This document shows, one piece after another, positions 39,201 through 50,976 of a stretch of 64,000 nt of DNA. Origin of the DNA: Rhynchonema sp. JSB1_4. Its lineage: Eukaryota; Nematoda; Chromadorea; Monhysterida; Xyalidae. Made by a program: the position numbers and the translations under genes. Numbering within the stretch: position 1 is the stretch's first letter; each line of letters starts with the position of its first letter. Where the stretch lies: positions 62,001 to 126,000 of the forward strand of contig JASAMV010003740.1 in NCBI GenBank assembly GCA_030248065.1, written 5' to 3'. The notes below the pieces were generated by a model. That model searched no databases, was not told the DNA's origin, and saw only the letters and a list, made by a program, of their open reading frames with translations.

Positions 39201-42200
39201 TTTGGTTTATTACGCACAACTTCTCATCAGGTTCATACGATCACAACTGCGCAGTCTGGGACTGTCGTTCGTCGGACAAACCGTGCTTGACGCAAAAACA
39301 TGGCGCACCGGTGGAGGCGGTGGCGATGTTTCCGAATGACACCATGTTTGTGTCCGTTGGTCGGTGTGGATTTTGTGTTTTCTATTGTTAGGTTTTGTGT
39401 CATTCGATCTTTTGTGTGATTTTTTGTTTTTGTTGCGGATTCAAACCTGCTGTTTGGTTGTTATTGATGATTGTGCGTGCAGTGGTGTCGTTGAGAAATC
39501 GAAATTTTCCCATACCCAGCCCAATTTTCGGGAAATTTCCCATACATACCCCCAAAAATCAAAAATTTCCCATACCAGGGGGGGTTTTTTTCCAAAAACT
39601 CAAAAATTTCCCATACCCGAGGGTGGGTGTTTTGAAAAAATGACCCCAAAAATCTTCTAAAAGTGCCAAAATTGGTCTAAAAAGTGCTTAAAACAGAGTT
39701 TTCTTGCGGTAGTAAGCGATTTTTGACATTTTTGGACGAAAAATGGCCAATTTTGGAACTTCTCGGGGTCAAAAAGTAATTTCTTAGGGGTGCTTGTTCC
39801 AAAAGTGAATAATTTCCCATACCCCCGGCCGATTTCCCATACCCCATACCAGGGGGGGTAACCCCCCCCCCCCCCCGACGACACCACTGTGTGCGTGTCA
39901 AAGGTTTATGTGGTTCCGCTGAAACATTTATGAAACGAATGACAGTGAACCATATTGGCGGGTCTAAGATTGCAAACTGTTTCATTTCATAAGACCGGCT
40001 AAAAGCAGTGTGGTCAGATCAGATTGTTAAATCACATGTATCCTTTCTCGCGCTCACTTGGCGCTCATCATGTATTATTGCTTGATTTGACGACAGTACT
40101 ATAAGCATAAAACGAACGACAATGCTCCAAGGGCGTGAGAGTAATCCTGTTGAAAATGAAAAGTCTTGACCGTTGTTCTATCAGTATCAACAAAATGTTC
40201 CAAGTGCTCAATAAGACAATATCAACAAAATGTTCCAAGTGCTCAGTAAGACAATGTCGCGCGTCACTGAACAAATTACTGTGCTATAAAGAAAATGAAA
40301 TAAAATCAGCAACAATAATTGTGACAAATTATTCACATTATTCGCAGGCGGCACCACGCTGAAAGTCTGGGACATCCGCATGACACGTCCACTGATCGAG
40401 TCAGCGGCCGCACACGGAAAAACGATCACATCGGTGTGCTTTGCCTCAAATTTCACCCGAGTCCTCACTGCGTCCTTGGACAAGTTGGCTGATTAGGTTT
40501 TTTTGTGGTTTTCTTTTACCTTTTTCATGTGTTTATGCCAATTTCCAAGCGATTTATAGGATCTGTGATTCTTGGTGAACCGTTGAGATCATTTTGGTTT
40601 GCATTGTGCAACCAAAGCAGCAGCACTGGTCGTGTCTGACTGGATATTTGCTGATGTTTCATCGCTACGTGACCTTTCGGGTCTGGGTTAGACTAAATTA
40701 ACTAGTTCCATACAAATAGCTTTCACCCTTTCACCAGCAGCAGTGGTGTCGTTGGGAAATCAAAAAGTCAGGATACCGGACACCCAAAATCCAAAATTTT
40801 CGGATACCGGATACCCAAAATGAAAAATCTCGGATGCCAGGGGGGTTGCCTCCCAAAATAAAAAATCTCGGATACCCAGGGGGGGTGTTGTTCAAAAAAA
40901 GGTCATTTTTTAGAGGAAAATTTGAGCAAAATTGGTGTTGGAGGCGCAAAAAACGGTCATTTTTGGGGTTATGCAAAAAGCGATTTTGAGCATTTTAGAG
41001 GTAAAAATAGGCGATTTTTACGGTTTTCGGAAAAATTTAATGTAGGATACCCCTGGACAGAAAGTCAGGATACCTGATACCCCTGGGTGAAAAAATCAAG
41101 ATACCGGATACCGGATACTAGGGGGGGTAACCCCCCCCTTCCCCCCAACGACACCACTGACCAGCAGCGTAACAAACGGATAACAACTTTCAAGATAAAC
41201 ATTGTATGATTTGCAGACACATCAAGGTGCACGACACGGCCACGTACAAAGTTGTCCACGCTCTCAACTATCCCGCACCTGTGCTGTCGATGGCCATTTC
41301 AGTTGGCTAGCATCTTGTCTTTATGTTTGCGTGATAATTTCATTGAAATAATGTTTCATGGCTCGAGCTTCTCTCACTTTTCTGTGCAGGCTGCAGGTGA
41401 TGGTTCACGCGAGCAATAAGATCTGCAGTAGAAGACCGCTTTTTTTAAATAAAACACTGCTATACACTCCTTTCGCACCGAAGAGGCCCGGCACCTCCCC
41501 CGTCTGTGAAAACAGGTCGAAACGGGCAAAACCGGCTATGCGTCTGTGACAATCGCGTAACGAAGAGCGAAACAAGCGAAACGAAAGTCTTGATCTTGCG
41601 TAACGTCAATTCAAACGCAAACGCCAACCGGTCAAACATCTGCTTATAGGCCAAGGACGCATACCTTGCATGTGGCATGACCGCCGGTAATCTGTTATCG
41701 ATCGCGAAACACAAACCGGAGAGGGCGATCAGGCCGACCAGACAGGAAAAGATGGTCGACAAACCGGAACGCGGGAATAAGGGTCAGGTTCGTGACCGTG
41801 AATAACTGTGACTGTTTCAGAGGGTAGAGGTTGATTTGTATCATACTCTATTCTGAGCTATATTTTCCGACGGTGCTTTCTGCTACGCATTGGTTACCCC
41901 GTTTCTCTTCAGTTCGATATTTTAGCCACGTGGTGTATTGGCATTTTTTACCGCTGACTAGCTCTCCAAATTCCTTTTGGAGCGTGCCTGAAACATGAGC
42001 TTAAAACTTGTGATACGAACGAAATATTATGTTGAAGTGTGCAGGCAGTGCTGTGGGTGGGGTCCCCCCCAAAAGGTACAGTATCTCCCCCGCACTGATA
42101 CAGTATGTGCCCTATTTTGACCCCATTTTCAAGCCCATTTTCATCCCAAAAAGTGGTTTTGTTAAAAAAATGGATAAAAGTCGGCAAAAATGAAGCAAAA

Positions 42201-44105
42201 GTGCCAAAATTTACGCGCTACAAACCGTTTTGTATTCAATTTTTTGGTAAAGTCAACAAAGAATCGATATTTTTCCGCTAAAAACCGATAAAGTGCCCAC
42301 TGAGAATTATACAAAAAAATATTCTGGTCTCAGAAAAAACCGTGAAAATAAAGGCAAACTACGCCAACATGAGCTCGATTTCGCAGCTGGCAAAATGGTG
42401 AAACATTCTGACGTGGCTGCTGATTTGGGAAATGTTACACGTTGAAGAATACAAGACTGAGCATGATGATTTTCTCCTTCTATTCGTTTTGAATACACAC
42501 AACCTTCGAAATCGGGCTCGTGTTGGTGTAGTTTGCCTAAAGGTTTTTTCGTCTACCTATATATGCTTTCCCAAACATAACTCGCTATTGCGTTCAACAT
42601 TGTCATACGCAACGACAAAAATAAAAGTTATGTGATAAATGTTTCGAATTAATTTCGCAGAGCAGCCAATTGGTTGTCCGACATGAGCCTGTGCCGCGTT
42701 TGCATGCACACGATAGGCTGATGAAACAATTCAAACATTCAGATGCTTTGACGAAAGTGTTGACGGTTAGTTGGTGTGTTGCTGGTTTCATTACTTGACA
42801 ATTGAAGAATGGTGTTTAATTTTTTGTTTTTGCGTTGACTGAGGTTGCTATGAGCTGAAACATTGCTGTTCTGATGGACCTTTGAGTCTGGAATCATGAG
42901 TTCATGAGTTTTGTCATGTGGAACAGTTTTGCTGACATTGCAACTTTCCCAGACGTTGAAAAACCATCAGCTGTATGTTGGAGCAAGTTTCACACAGTTT
43001 ATCCACCATCCGCTATTGCTCCAATTTCTATTTCAGAGTTCCCACTTTCTCAGACTTGAGCCGGCCACGGTTTGTTCGATTCTCACTCAAATATCGCGAA
43101 GAGGCGCACTGCACACGGCACTGGCTGGGCGACAGGTTGAATTGGATTGCCTTTCATAAGGGCAGAGTTAAGGGGGCCACGCCATAGGGGTCATGCCCAC
43201 TTGGTCAAATTGTCCCCTGAAGAAAAATGGACACCGTTTAGGAAAGAAGGAAAAAGGACCCGTCAATCTCAGGATTTTCACTCTGATACACACTCAAAGA
43301 TCGTGCGCTTCGCGCTTCAGTGAAATTTGCCGTTCGCGTGCGTGAAAAGCGCCATAATTTCGCGGGCTTCGCGTACATTGTCACGTTTGTATAGTATTTG
43401 ATGTAAAAAGCGCCAACTTCTAAACAAACACTGGATAAAAATCAGTTTTCAAAAAACCGAACAAGCACAAGATAAAAATGATTTTTGGACATGGCCCCTC
43501 CCTTGAGCAAAAGCTAATTCATGAAAGTTTATATTCTCGGAATTACAGGCTTTTGCTTCAATGTGGTCTGGTGCCCACTTTATACTGGAGCGCTGTCTAT
43601 AGTAGATGTTTTAATGAACGCTTGCCGCCGATAACCTCGTAATTGCCACTCAATACAATGACATTCGCATGAAGTGACATAAAATGGATTATGGTACTAA
43701 ATTCTTCCAGATCGATACGCTCTCGCCACTAATCCGCTTCATCGGCAAGCACATCAACACGCCGTCGATGTTTCACGTTCTTGCCGATACCACAAACGCG
43801 CTGATTGGTTGGTTCGGTTTGTTGCACTGGCCACCTGGCTGGGCTGCTGGTGATGAAGTTTGTTACTGGAGCTGATGTTTCATTCAGGCCACAAATATTT
43901 ATGTACTTTTCCAGATGTGTGCCTGTCGCCTGATTCGCGTGTGCACGCCGACCCGCGCGTGTGCGACCTATTGTGTTTGTTGGCTGATCGCGTTCAGGAA
44001 GTGAAACAATTGCGTCAGGAATTCACTCGCACATCTGGCGCCGTGCAAATGTTGCTGGCGCATGCGGACAACCACGTGGCCAGAGCACTGGGTGATGTTT
44101 CGTAA
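36253..44105 (+). CDS. UTP15: U3 snoRNA-associated protein 15 (WD40 protein)
   Basis: UTP15 is a scaffold of the UTP-A/t-UTP subcomplex of the nucleolar small-subunit processome, loaded early on pre-rRNA. Exons: 36253-36348, 36463-36555, 37406-37596, 38106-38183, 38782-38915, 39231-39359, 40348-40483, 41217-41301, 41650-41787, 42661-42765, 43037-43135, 43711-43807, 43915-44105. All phases agree, giving 523 aa (human about 518). WD40 signatures include DDATVKCWD (exon 5), GSYDHNCAVWD (exon 6), LKVWD (exon 7) and IKVHD (exon 8). Exons 10-13 match the UTP15 C-terminal domain, with FKHSDALTKVL and RRGALHTALAGR. Exon 4 is the least certain and was chosen because phase and WD40 spacing fit. Several donors begin GTTGG. 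The last two exons are repeated 7.3 kb downstream. Introns 6 and 7 each carry a hAT-like element. Confidence 0.94.
39480..39889. mobile_element. hAT-like element in UTP15 intron 6
   Basis: Ends CAGTGGTGTCGTTGAG and the complement of CAGTGGTGTCGTCGG are flanked by TGTGCGTG on both sides (8 bp). The interior repeats AATTTCCCATACC. Confidence 0.93.
40741..41159. mobile_element. hAT-like element in UTP15 intron 7
   Basis: Ends CAGTGGTGTCGTTGGG and the complement are flanked by ACCAGCAG on both sides (8 bp). It has the same ends as 39480-39889 but its interior repeats GGATACC-type words, so it is a sister subfamily. Confidence 0.93.
42045..42330. repeat. Truncated hAT-like fragment in UTP15 intron 9
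   Basis: CAGTGCTGTGGGTGGGG followed by poly-C and the AAAAATGGCC-like interior resembles hAT left ends elsewhere in the window. No right end or target duplication is found. Confidence 0.4.
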
Positions 44106-45966
44106 CAGTCAATTGTTGAGTGCGTACACTGCAACAAGTGGAGAATATTAGTACCCTGCGTGTTAGTTAGCAGCCGTTCGCGATTTTAAATACGAAAAGA
44201 AGTGACGGTTGAATATTTACATGCACGGACAAAATTCTGGAAAAGGTATTTCTCAAAAACCCATCTCGCATTGAAACAGATGAATAGAATAATGCTCCCC
44301 ATATTTTCACGATGTGTGATATTTGCTCAATATTTCTCATTGTTTTGTTGCTGTTGTTGTTGTTGTTATTGTCTTATTAGTTTTGCCGGATTTCCGTTGG
44401 GAAACGTTATCTGAAATAAAAAAGATCCGGGCCGACAACGCTAGAGCGGTTATGTTTTGTGGGACGAGAGTGTCACATAAAAAAGGTGTTCTTTTGGGTA
44501 CTCCAAGGTAGCGTAGCGGTTAGGTTAGGAGCAGTCTTAACCGTCGTACGAGGACCAAGGCTACGGTGTTGTGGATTTATTATAAAATATGGATTAAAAA
44601 CTGGCCACCTACCTATACAATAAGGGGCTACGGTTTAGGGCCGAATATATGGCTTGATGCCTATACGGTCTGATATATGATGATGCTGGGTGATATAGGC
44701 TGGGACATAGTTGGGCTTTGGCACACAGTGGAATCCTTGCAATCTGGATCCTCATTTTATAGGAAACCTGTTGCTTGGGATTGTATTTGGGTTATCTGTC
44801 ATGCCATACCAAAAATGATGATATGAAAACCGTGTCCGGTTAGACACTATAACGTCACGATGTTGTGGGGGTGGCCGTGGCCAGGCGACGCCTGAACAAG
44901 AATCTGCCTGGAACAGATGACCTCATTTGTGGGCGTGTCAGCCACCCACACCTTTACATACAGTAATAATTACCCGTCATATGTATGTGTGTGGTAATAA
45001 GTGCAGAGTCGTAAGATTCAAAATCTTTGTACAAGTATGCGGACAGAATTGTGGACAGGAACAAATAATATGACAAGCAGCAATCGCTGCGCGCATCCCA
45101 GAGTCACCGGCAATAGTGGTGTTCGCAGGTCCCCGATGGAGCCTTAATTCTGTTTTAAGGTATACCTGTTTCGCGAAAACTATCCAAGTATATTGTAGAC
45201 GCACAGGGCGAACTTAGGTTGGATCCGGAAACCGGAAATAATTTGCATGCAAAAATACAAAACATTTCCGGACTCCGGAAATATTTCCGGAAAACGCAGA
45301 AATTTACATGCAAAAATAATGCGTTTTCCGGAAATATTTCCGGTTTCCGGATTCAACCTAAGTCCGCCCTAAACGGCTCAATTTCTCGTTTGTTTTGTTG
45401 CTGCTGTTGTTATTGTTGTCCGATTGGTCTGGTCTATGACTGGTTTCTGTTGGAAAAAGGATTATCTGTAACATAGAAACGAATGTTTCACTCAAGTCAT
45501 GCGTCATAAACTACGCGGCGTTGACATCGAGCGCACAAGATTAATCTAATGTAGCCCCGGTGAACATTTCAAAAATTTATTGCTAAAAGTTTCGTGAATA
45601 ACGCTCCCTGTGAACCTGGTTGCTCTGATTAAGCATGCCACAAAGTTATTGCTGTTTTTGAATGAGTTCAAACGGATATATATGAAATGACCAGTGGCTC
45701 GAACCTTGACTTCACTTTGTGTGTCTTTCTGACGCCAGAAGGCCAGTATAATATTACAGGCAGAGATACTATTGTTGGGTCCCCCCAGGATTTCCATGCA
45801 TAATTAATTTTCTAATTAATGATAGAATCAGTTTGCTTGGTTGGCTGGAAAACCGCTGGCTGGCTGGCTTGGTTGCAGTTACCTTCTGTATTTGCATATA
45901 AAACCGCTGAATGGACTATGGACGTTGTCATTTGGCCGGGTACCGGTCAGCCTGTCGATGTGAACA
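43344..45966 (+). repeat. Segmental duplication, upstream copy
   Basis: From GAAAAGCGCCATAATTTCGC to about GGTACCG-GTCAGCC it matches 50611-56006 almost base for base, with small differences. It includes UTP15 exons 12-13. It lacks the LINE and SINE of the other copy but has a private inverted-repeat element at 45204-45370. Confidence 0.93.
45204..45370. mobile_element. Small inverted-repeat element private to the upstream duplicate
   Basis: The left end CAGGGCGAACTTAGGTTG and right end CAACCTAAGTCCGCCCTA are complementary. The interior consists of alternating TTTCCGGAAA-type palindromes. The downstream copy at about 55237-55250 shows the site without it. I see no clean target duplication. 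Confidence 0.8.
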
Positions 45967-46153
45967 CAACAAAAAAACGTGTGGGATGCTACTTGATGCA
46001 AATCTGATGCTAGTTGATGCAGGAGTATAAGGAAGTTTGCATCAAGTTTGCATCAAAGACCCGTTGATGCGCTTGATGCTTGTTTCTGATGCAGGTTGAT
46101 GTAGCATCCGACTGCATCAACGTTGCAGGTGGTCAAAAATCACTTGTTTCGGT

Positions 46154-46784
46154 TTGATGACGGCTAGGTTTCGGTGTTTTTTTTGGGGGGAGGGGGCTCT
46201 TTTCACTCACTGCCCCCACCGGGGGGGGGCTTGTTCCGGGGCGGGGGCTTATTCTGGGGGGGCACTATTAATTCACTGCCCCCGGCCCACTGGGGGGGGG
46301 CTTACCGTAAAACCTAAAATACAAGGGGGGCTGTATTTTTTCACTGACCCCTTTTAGGGGGGCTGTATTTTGGGGGGGCTCTATTTTTGGGGGGCTGTAT
46401 TTTTTCGCTGCCCAAAATCTCAAAAAATGTTCCAAAAAATACCCCTAAAATGAAGTTCTGTCAGGGTGCTGCTGGTTTAATATTGAGTGTTTTAGGTGCA
46501 GATCTTCCATAAAAGGCTTTACGTCATCATATACTCAACCACAAACGTTGTACACAAGGTGTCTTATACTAGAACTTGACTTTACGACCCCCAAGCGGGG
46601 AATTCCAAGTTGGGGTGGGCTGTATTTTTGGGGGGCTCTATTTTTTCACTGACCCCTTGTAGGGGGGGCTGTATTTTTGGGGGGCTCTATTTTTGGGGGG
46701 CTCTATTTTAGGGAATACGGTATTCCGGGGCGGGGGGCTCTGTCAATTTACTGCCCCCACTTGGGGAGCTTGTTCCGGGGGGGA
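46154..46784. repeat. Composite G-rich DNA transposon debris left of the array
   Basis: A family D element lies at 46305-46720 (CCGTAAAACC on the left, a decayed AATACGG end on the right, TA on both sides). It sits inside related G-rich sequence with TTCACTGCCCCC and CTTGTTCCGGGG blocks on both sides, and abuts the first 108-bp unit. Confidence 0.65.
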
Positions 46785-47486
46785 CACGTGGTGTCAGACA
46801 CAACAGCCCAACAGGCGGCTTATAAACAGCTTTTAAGGGAAATTTATCAGCAAACAACAGGTTTCCGAAATTAGGTGTTAAGAAGTACTGCACACGTGGT
46901 GTGAGACACAACAGCCCAACAGGCGGCTTACAAACAGCTTTCAAGGGAAATTTATCAGGAAACAATAGGTTTCCGAAATAAGGTGTTAAGAAGTACTGCA
47001 CACGTGGTGTGAGACACAAACAGCCCAACAGGCGGCTTATAAACAGCTTTTAAGGGAAATTTGTCAGCAAACAACAGGTTTCCGAAATTAGGTGTTAAGA
47101 AGTACTGCACACGTGGTGTCAGACACAACAGCCCAACAGGCGGCTTATAAACAGCTTTTAAGGGAAATTTATCAGCAAACAACAGGTTTCCGAAATTAGG
47201 TGTTAAGAAGTACTGCACACGTGGTGTCAGACACAACAGCCCAACAGGCGGCTTATAAACAGCTTTTAAGGGAAATTTATCAGCAAACAACAGGTTTCCG
47301 AAATTAGGTGTTAAGAAGTACTGCCACACGTGGTGTCAGACACGACAGCCCAACAGGCGGCTTATAAACAGCTTTTAAGGGAAATTTATCAGCAAACAAC
47401 AGGTTTCCGAAATTAGGTGTTAAGAAGTACTGCACACGTGGTGTCAGACACAACAGCCCAACAGGCGGCTTATAAACAGCTTTTAA
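46785..47486. repeat. 108-bp satellite array, left segment
   Basis: About 6.5 tandem units begin at 46785, 46893, 47001, 47110, 47218, 47327 and 47435. Each starts CACGTGGTGT and continues with CAACAGCCCAACAGGCGGC. Because 108 is a multiple of three, the minus strand stays open with a 36-residue period, interrupted by single-base insertions. I do not regard it as coding. Confidence 0.95.
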
Positions 47487-48070
47487 AGGGGAAATTGCAC
47501 ATTCCTAATCGCCTTTCAAACTCTACAGGTGTTTAGACAGTCGTGTGGGCATCATGAAAGTCAAATCACTTGGTACAAACTCTCAAACGTGTACTCAGGA
47601 GAAGCAGTTTAAAGGGAACGATCGGGAAGAAAATTCGGCGCGGACCGGCCGAATTTCCACCTGCGCATTAACTCACTAACTATAGAATTTCGCTTTTCTT
47701 TATATTTCGAATTTCGACGAATTGTTCCAGCGTGACAAGCAGAGCATGAAACATTTAGCAGACATGCTGGAACAATTCGTTGAAATTCGAAATATAAAGA
47801 AAAGCGAAATTCTATAGTTAGTGAGTTTCAAAAAACATGCGAAACATTCTGTCGCCTTGAGAGCTTTTTGATCAGGCAATTTGCCTGAATGCGCAGGTAG
47901 AAATTCGGCCGGTCCGCGCCGAATTTTGTTCCCAGTGGCTTGTCTTAAACGGAATCTCCCGGGTACATGTTTGAGAGTTTGTACCAAATTATTTGACTTT
48001 TGTGATGCCCACATTGCTGTCTAAACACTTCTAAAACCTGAAAGGCGATTAGGAATGTGCAATTTCCCCT
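47487..48070. mobile_element. TTAA-target foldback element inserted in the array
   Basis: Ends AGGGGAAATTGCACATTCC and its complement are flanked by TTAA (47483-47486 and 48071-48074). The undisturbed unit reads CTTTTAAGGG at this point, so the target and its duplication are directly visible. The arms are about 280 bp, with unpaired segments. Confidence 0.93.
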
Positions 48071-49733
48071 TTAAGGGAAATTTATCAGCAAACAACAGGT
48101 TTCCGAAATTAGGTGTTAAGAAGTACTGCACACGTGGTGTGAGACACAACAGCCCAACAGGCGCCTTATAAACAGCTTTTAAGGGAAATTTATCAGCAAA
48201 CAACAGGTTTCCGAAATTAGGTGTTAAGAAGTACTGCACACGTGGTGTCAGACACAACAGCCCAACAGGCGGGTTATAAACAGCTTCTAAGGGAAATTTA
48301 TCAGCAAACAACAGGTTTCCGAAATTAGGTGTTAAGAAGTACTGCACACGTGGTGTCAGACACAACAGCCCAACAGGCGGCTTATAAACAGCTTTTAAGG
48401 GAAATTTATCAGCAAACAACAGGTTTCCGAAATTAGGTGTTAAGAAGTACTGCACACGTGGTGTCAGACACAACAGCCCAACAGGCGGCTTATAAACAGC
48501 TTTTAAGGGAAATTTATCAGCAAACAACAGGTTACCGAAATTAGGTGTTAAGAAGTACTGCACACGTGGTGTCAGACACAACAGCCCAACAGGCGGCTTA
48601 TAAACAGCTTTTAAGGGAAATTTATCAGCAAACAACAGGTTACCGAAATTAGGTGTTAAGAAGTACTGCACACGTGGTGTCAGACACAACAGCCCAACAG
48701 GCGGCTTATAAACAGCTTTTAAGGGAAATTTATCAGCAAACAACAGGTTTCCGAAATTAGGTGTTAAGAAGTACTGCACACGTGGTGTCAGACACAACAG
48801 CCCAACAGGCGGCTTATAAACAGCTTTTAAGGGAAATTTATCAGCAAACAACAGGTTACCGAAATTAGGTGTTAAGAAGTACTGCACACGTGGTGTCAGA
48901 CACAACAGCCCAACAGGCGGCTTATAAACAGCTTTTAAGGGAAATTTATCAGCAAACAACAGGTTTCCGAAATTAGGTGTTAAGAAGTACTGCACACGTG
49001 GTGTCAGACACAACAGCCCAACAGGCGGCTTATAAACAGCTTTTAAGGGAAATTTATCAGCAAACAACAGGTTTCCGAAATTAGGTGTTAAGAAGTACTG
49101 CACACGTGGTGTCAGACACAACAGCCCAACAGGCGGCTTATAAACAGCTTTTAAGGGAAATTTATCAGCAAACAACAGGTTTCCGAAATTAAGTGTTAAG
49201 AAGTACTGCACACGTGGTGGGAGACACAACAGCCCAACAGGCGGCTTACAAACAGCTTTCAAGGGAAATTTATCAGGAAACAACAGGTTTCCGAAATAAG
49301 GTGTTAAGAAGTACTGCACACGTGGTGTGAGACACAAACAGCCCAACAGGTGGCTTATAAGCAGCTTTTAAGGGAAATTTGTCAGCAAACAACAGGTTTC
49401 CGAAATTAGGTGTTAAGAAGTACTGCACACGTGGTGTCAGACACAACAGCCCAACAGGCGGCTTATAAACAGCTTTTAATGGAAATTTATCAGCAAACAA
49501 CAGGTTTCCGAAATTAGGTGTTAAGAAGTACTGCACACGTGGTGTCAGACACAACAGCCCAACAGGCGGCTTATAAACAGCTTTTAAGGGAAATTTATCA
49601 GCAAACAACAGGTTTTCGAAATTAGGTGTTAAGAAGTACTGCACACGTGGTGTCAGACACAACAGCCCAACAGGCGGTTTATAAACAGCTTTTAAGGGAA
49701 ATTTATCAGCAAACAACAGGTTTCCGAAACCTG
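48071..49733. repeat. 108-bp satellite array, right segment
   Basis: About 15.4 units continue in the phase of the left segment, starting at 48131, 48239 and every 108 bp to 49644. The last unit stops inside the unit, where CCTGAATCTC begins. Variants include TTTCCG versus TTACCG and single-base insertions. The long minus-strand frame is a consequence of unit length. Confidence 0.95.
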
Positions 49734-50089
49734 AATCTCTAAGCAGTCCGGCAGCCGACCAGCGCATGTGAACTCTGCTGTTCATGTGGTGGGCCAGGAT
49801 TCATCACAATCAACACAACCCCTTCTTGGGTGCGCATGCCTGATGTGGACTTTGTACTTCTGGTTGAGCATATTGTGCATTCCTTCGTGTTGATTGATGT
49901 ATGTATAATTGATCTGCGTATTAGTTTATGTCAGAAAACGCTAGCAATGCGATCAGCTGAGTGTTATGCGATTGGGGCCTGAATCTCTAAGCAGTCCGGC
50001 AGCCGACCAGCGCATGTGAACTCTGCTGTACATGTGGTGGGCCAGGATTCATCACAATCAACACAACCCCTTATTGGGTGCGCATGGGA
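49730..50089. repeat. Direct repeat of about 111 bp at the array edge
   Basis: CCTGAATCTCTAAGCAGTCC through TGGGTGCGCATG occurs at about 49730-49841 and again at 49979-50089 with two mismatches. It could be a remnant target duplication or the end of a larger repeat. Confidence 0.85.
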
Positions 50090-50094
50090 AATTA

Positions 50095-50430
50095 CAAGCA
50101 CCCTAAGAAATGACTTTTTGATCCGGAGTAGTACCAAAATTGACCATTTTTCGCCCAAAAGTGTCAAAAATCGCTTGCTGCCGCAAGAAAACTCTGATTT
50201 AGACACTTTTAGACCACTTTTTGGTACTTTTAGAAGATTTTTTTGTATTGTTTTGGATCCATCCCCCCAAGGGTACCTTGCAACCATTTGCCTGCCACTA
50301 CACTGCGTCTGCTCCCCCAATTTTTGCCTAAAATAGGCAAATTTACGCCAAAAATAGGCATTTTCAGGCATAAAATGAGTAATTTTTAGGTCAGTGTCGC
50401 CAAAATACCCTTTTTATTGAGATTTTTTCC
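50095..50430. repeat. hAT-interior fragment
   Basis: It matches the interior of 39480-39889 in inverted orientation (GACACTTTTAGACC-type words), then turns into the CCTAAAATAGGCA sequence seen inside the DDX10 intron 1 elements. Confidence 0.6.
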
Positions 50431-50976
50431 GAAAAGTTCCGAAAATTTTTTCGACAGTTTTTTTCGTCGAAAACTTGAAAAAATAAGTCAAATGGCGGCA
50501 AGCCTTTCGATATCTGTTGGTATCTTTTCTCTTCCAAAACAATTTCTTTCTCATTTTTTTTCGTGATGCAAAGTCCATTGGGATGCAGCCGAACTCATCT
50601 GATGCTAGTAGAAAAGCGCCATAATTTCGCGGGCTTCGCGTACATTGTCACGTTTGTATAGTATTTGATGTAAAAAGCGCCAACTTCTAAACAAACACTG
50701 GATAAAAATCAGTTTTCAAAAATCGAACAAGCACAAGATAAAAATGATTTTTGGACATGGCCCCTCCCTTGAGCAAAAGCTAATTCATGAAAGTTTATAT
50801 TCTCGGAATTGCAGGCTTTTGCTTCAATGTGGTCTAGTGCCCACTTTATACTGGAGCGCTGTCTATAGTGGATGTTTTAATGAACGCTTGCCGCCGATAA
50901 CCTCGTAATTGCCACTCAATACAATGACATTCGCATGAAGTGACATAAAATGGATTATGGTACTAAATTCTTCCAG

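Noticed and set aside
41388..41520. Possible UTP15 exon after CTGTGCAG
   Set aside because: Its frames hit stops or lack family similarity, while joining 41301 to 41650 preserves phase and matches the UTP15 sequence after the WD40 repeats.
44505..44575. tRNA-like A box (TAGCGTAGCGG) repeated in both duplicates
   Set aside because: No B box at proper spacing and no cloverleaf. It may be a SINE remnant but I cannot support it.
47487..48070. CRISPR-like array or bacterial insertion
   Set aside because: The spaced palindromes belong to a eukaryotic TTAA-target foldback element, and the flanking repeats are contiguous 108-bp units with no unique spacers.
48021..49346. 441-codon open frame with a 36-residue period on the minus strand, and similar frames at 46955-47329 and 49273-49785
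   Set aside because: The 108-bp unit length is divisible by three, so a stop-free unit gives a long frame by itself. Frames break at single-base insertions, run into the foldback insert, and have no splice or promoter context.
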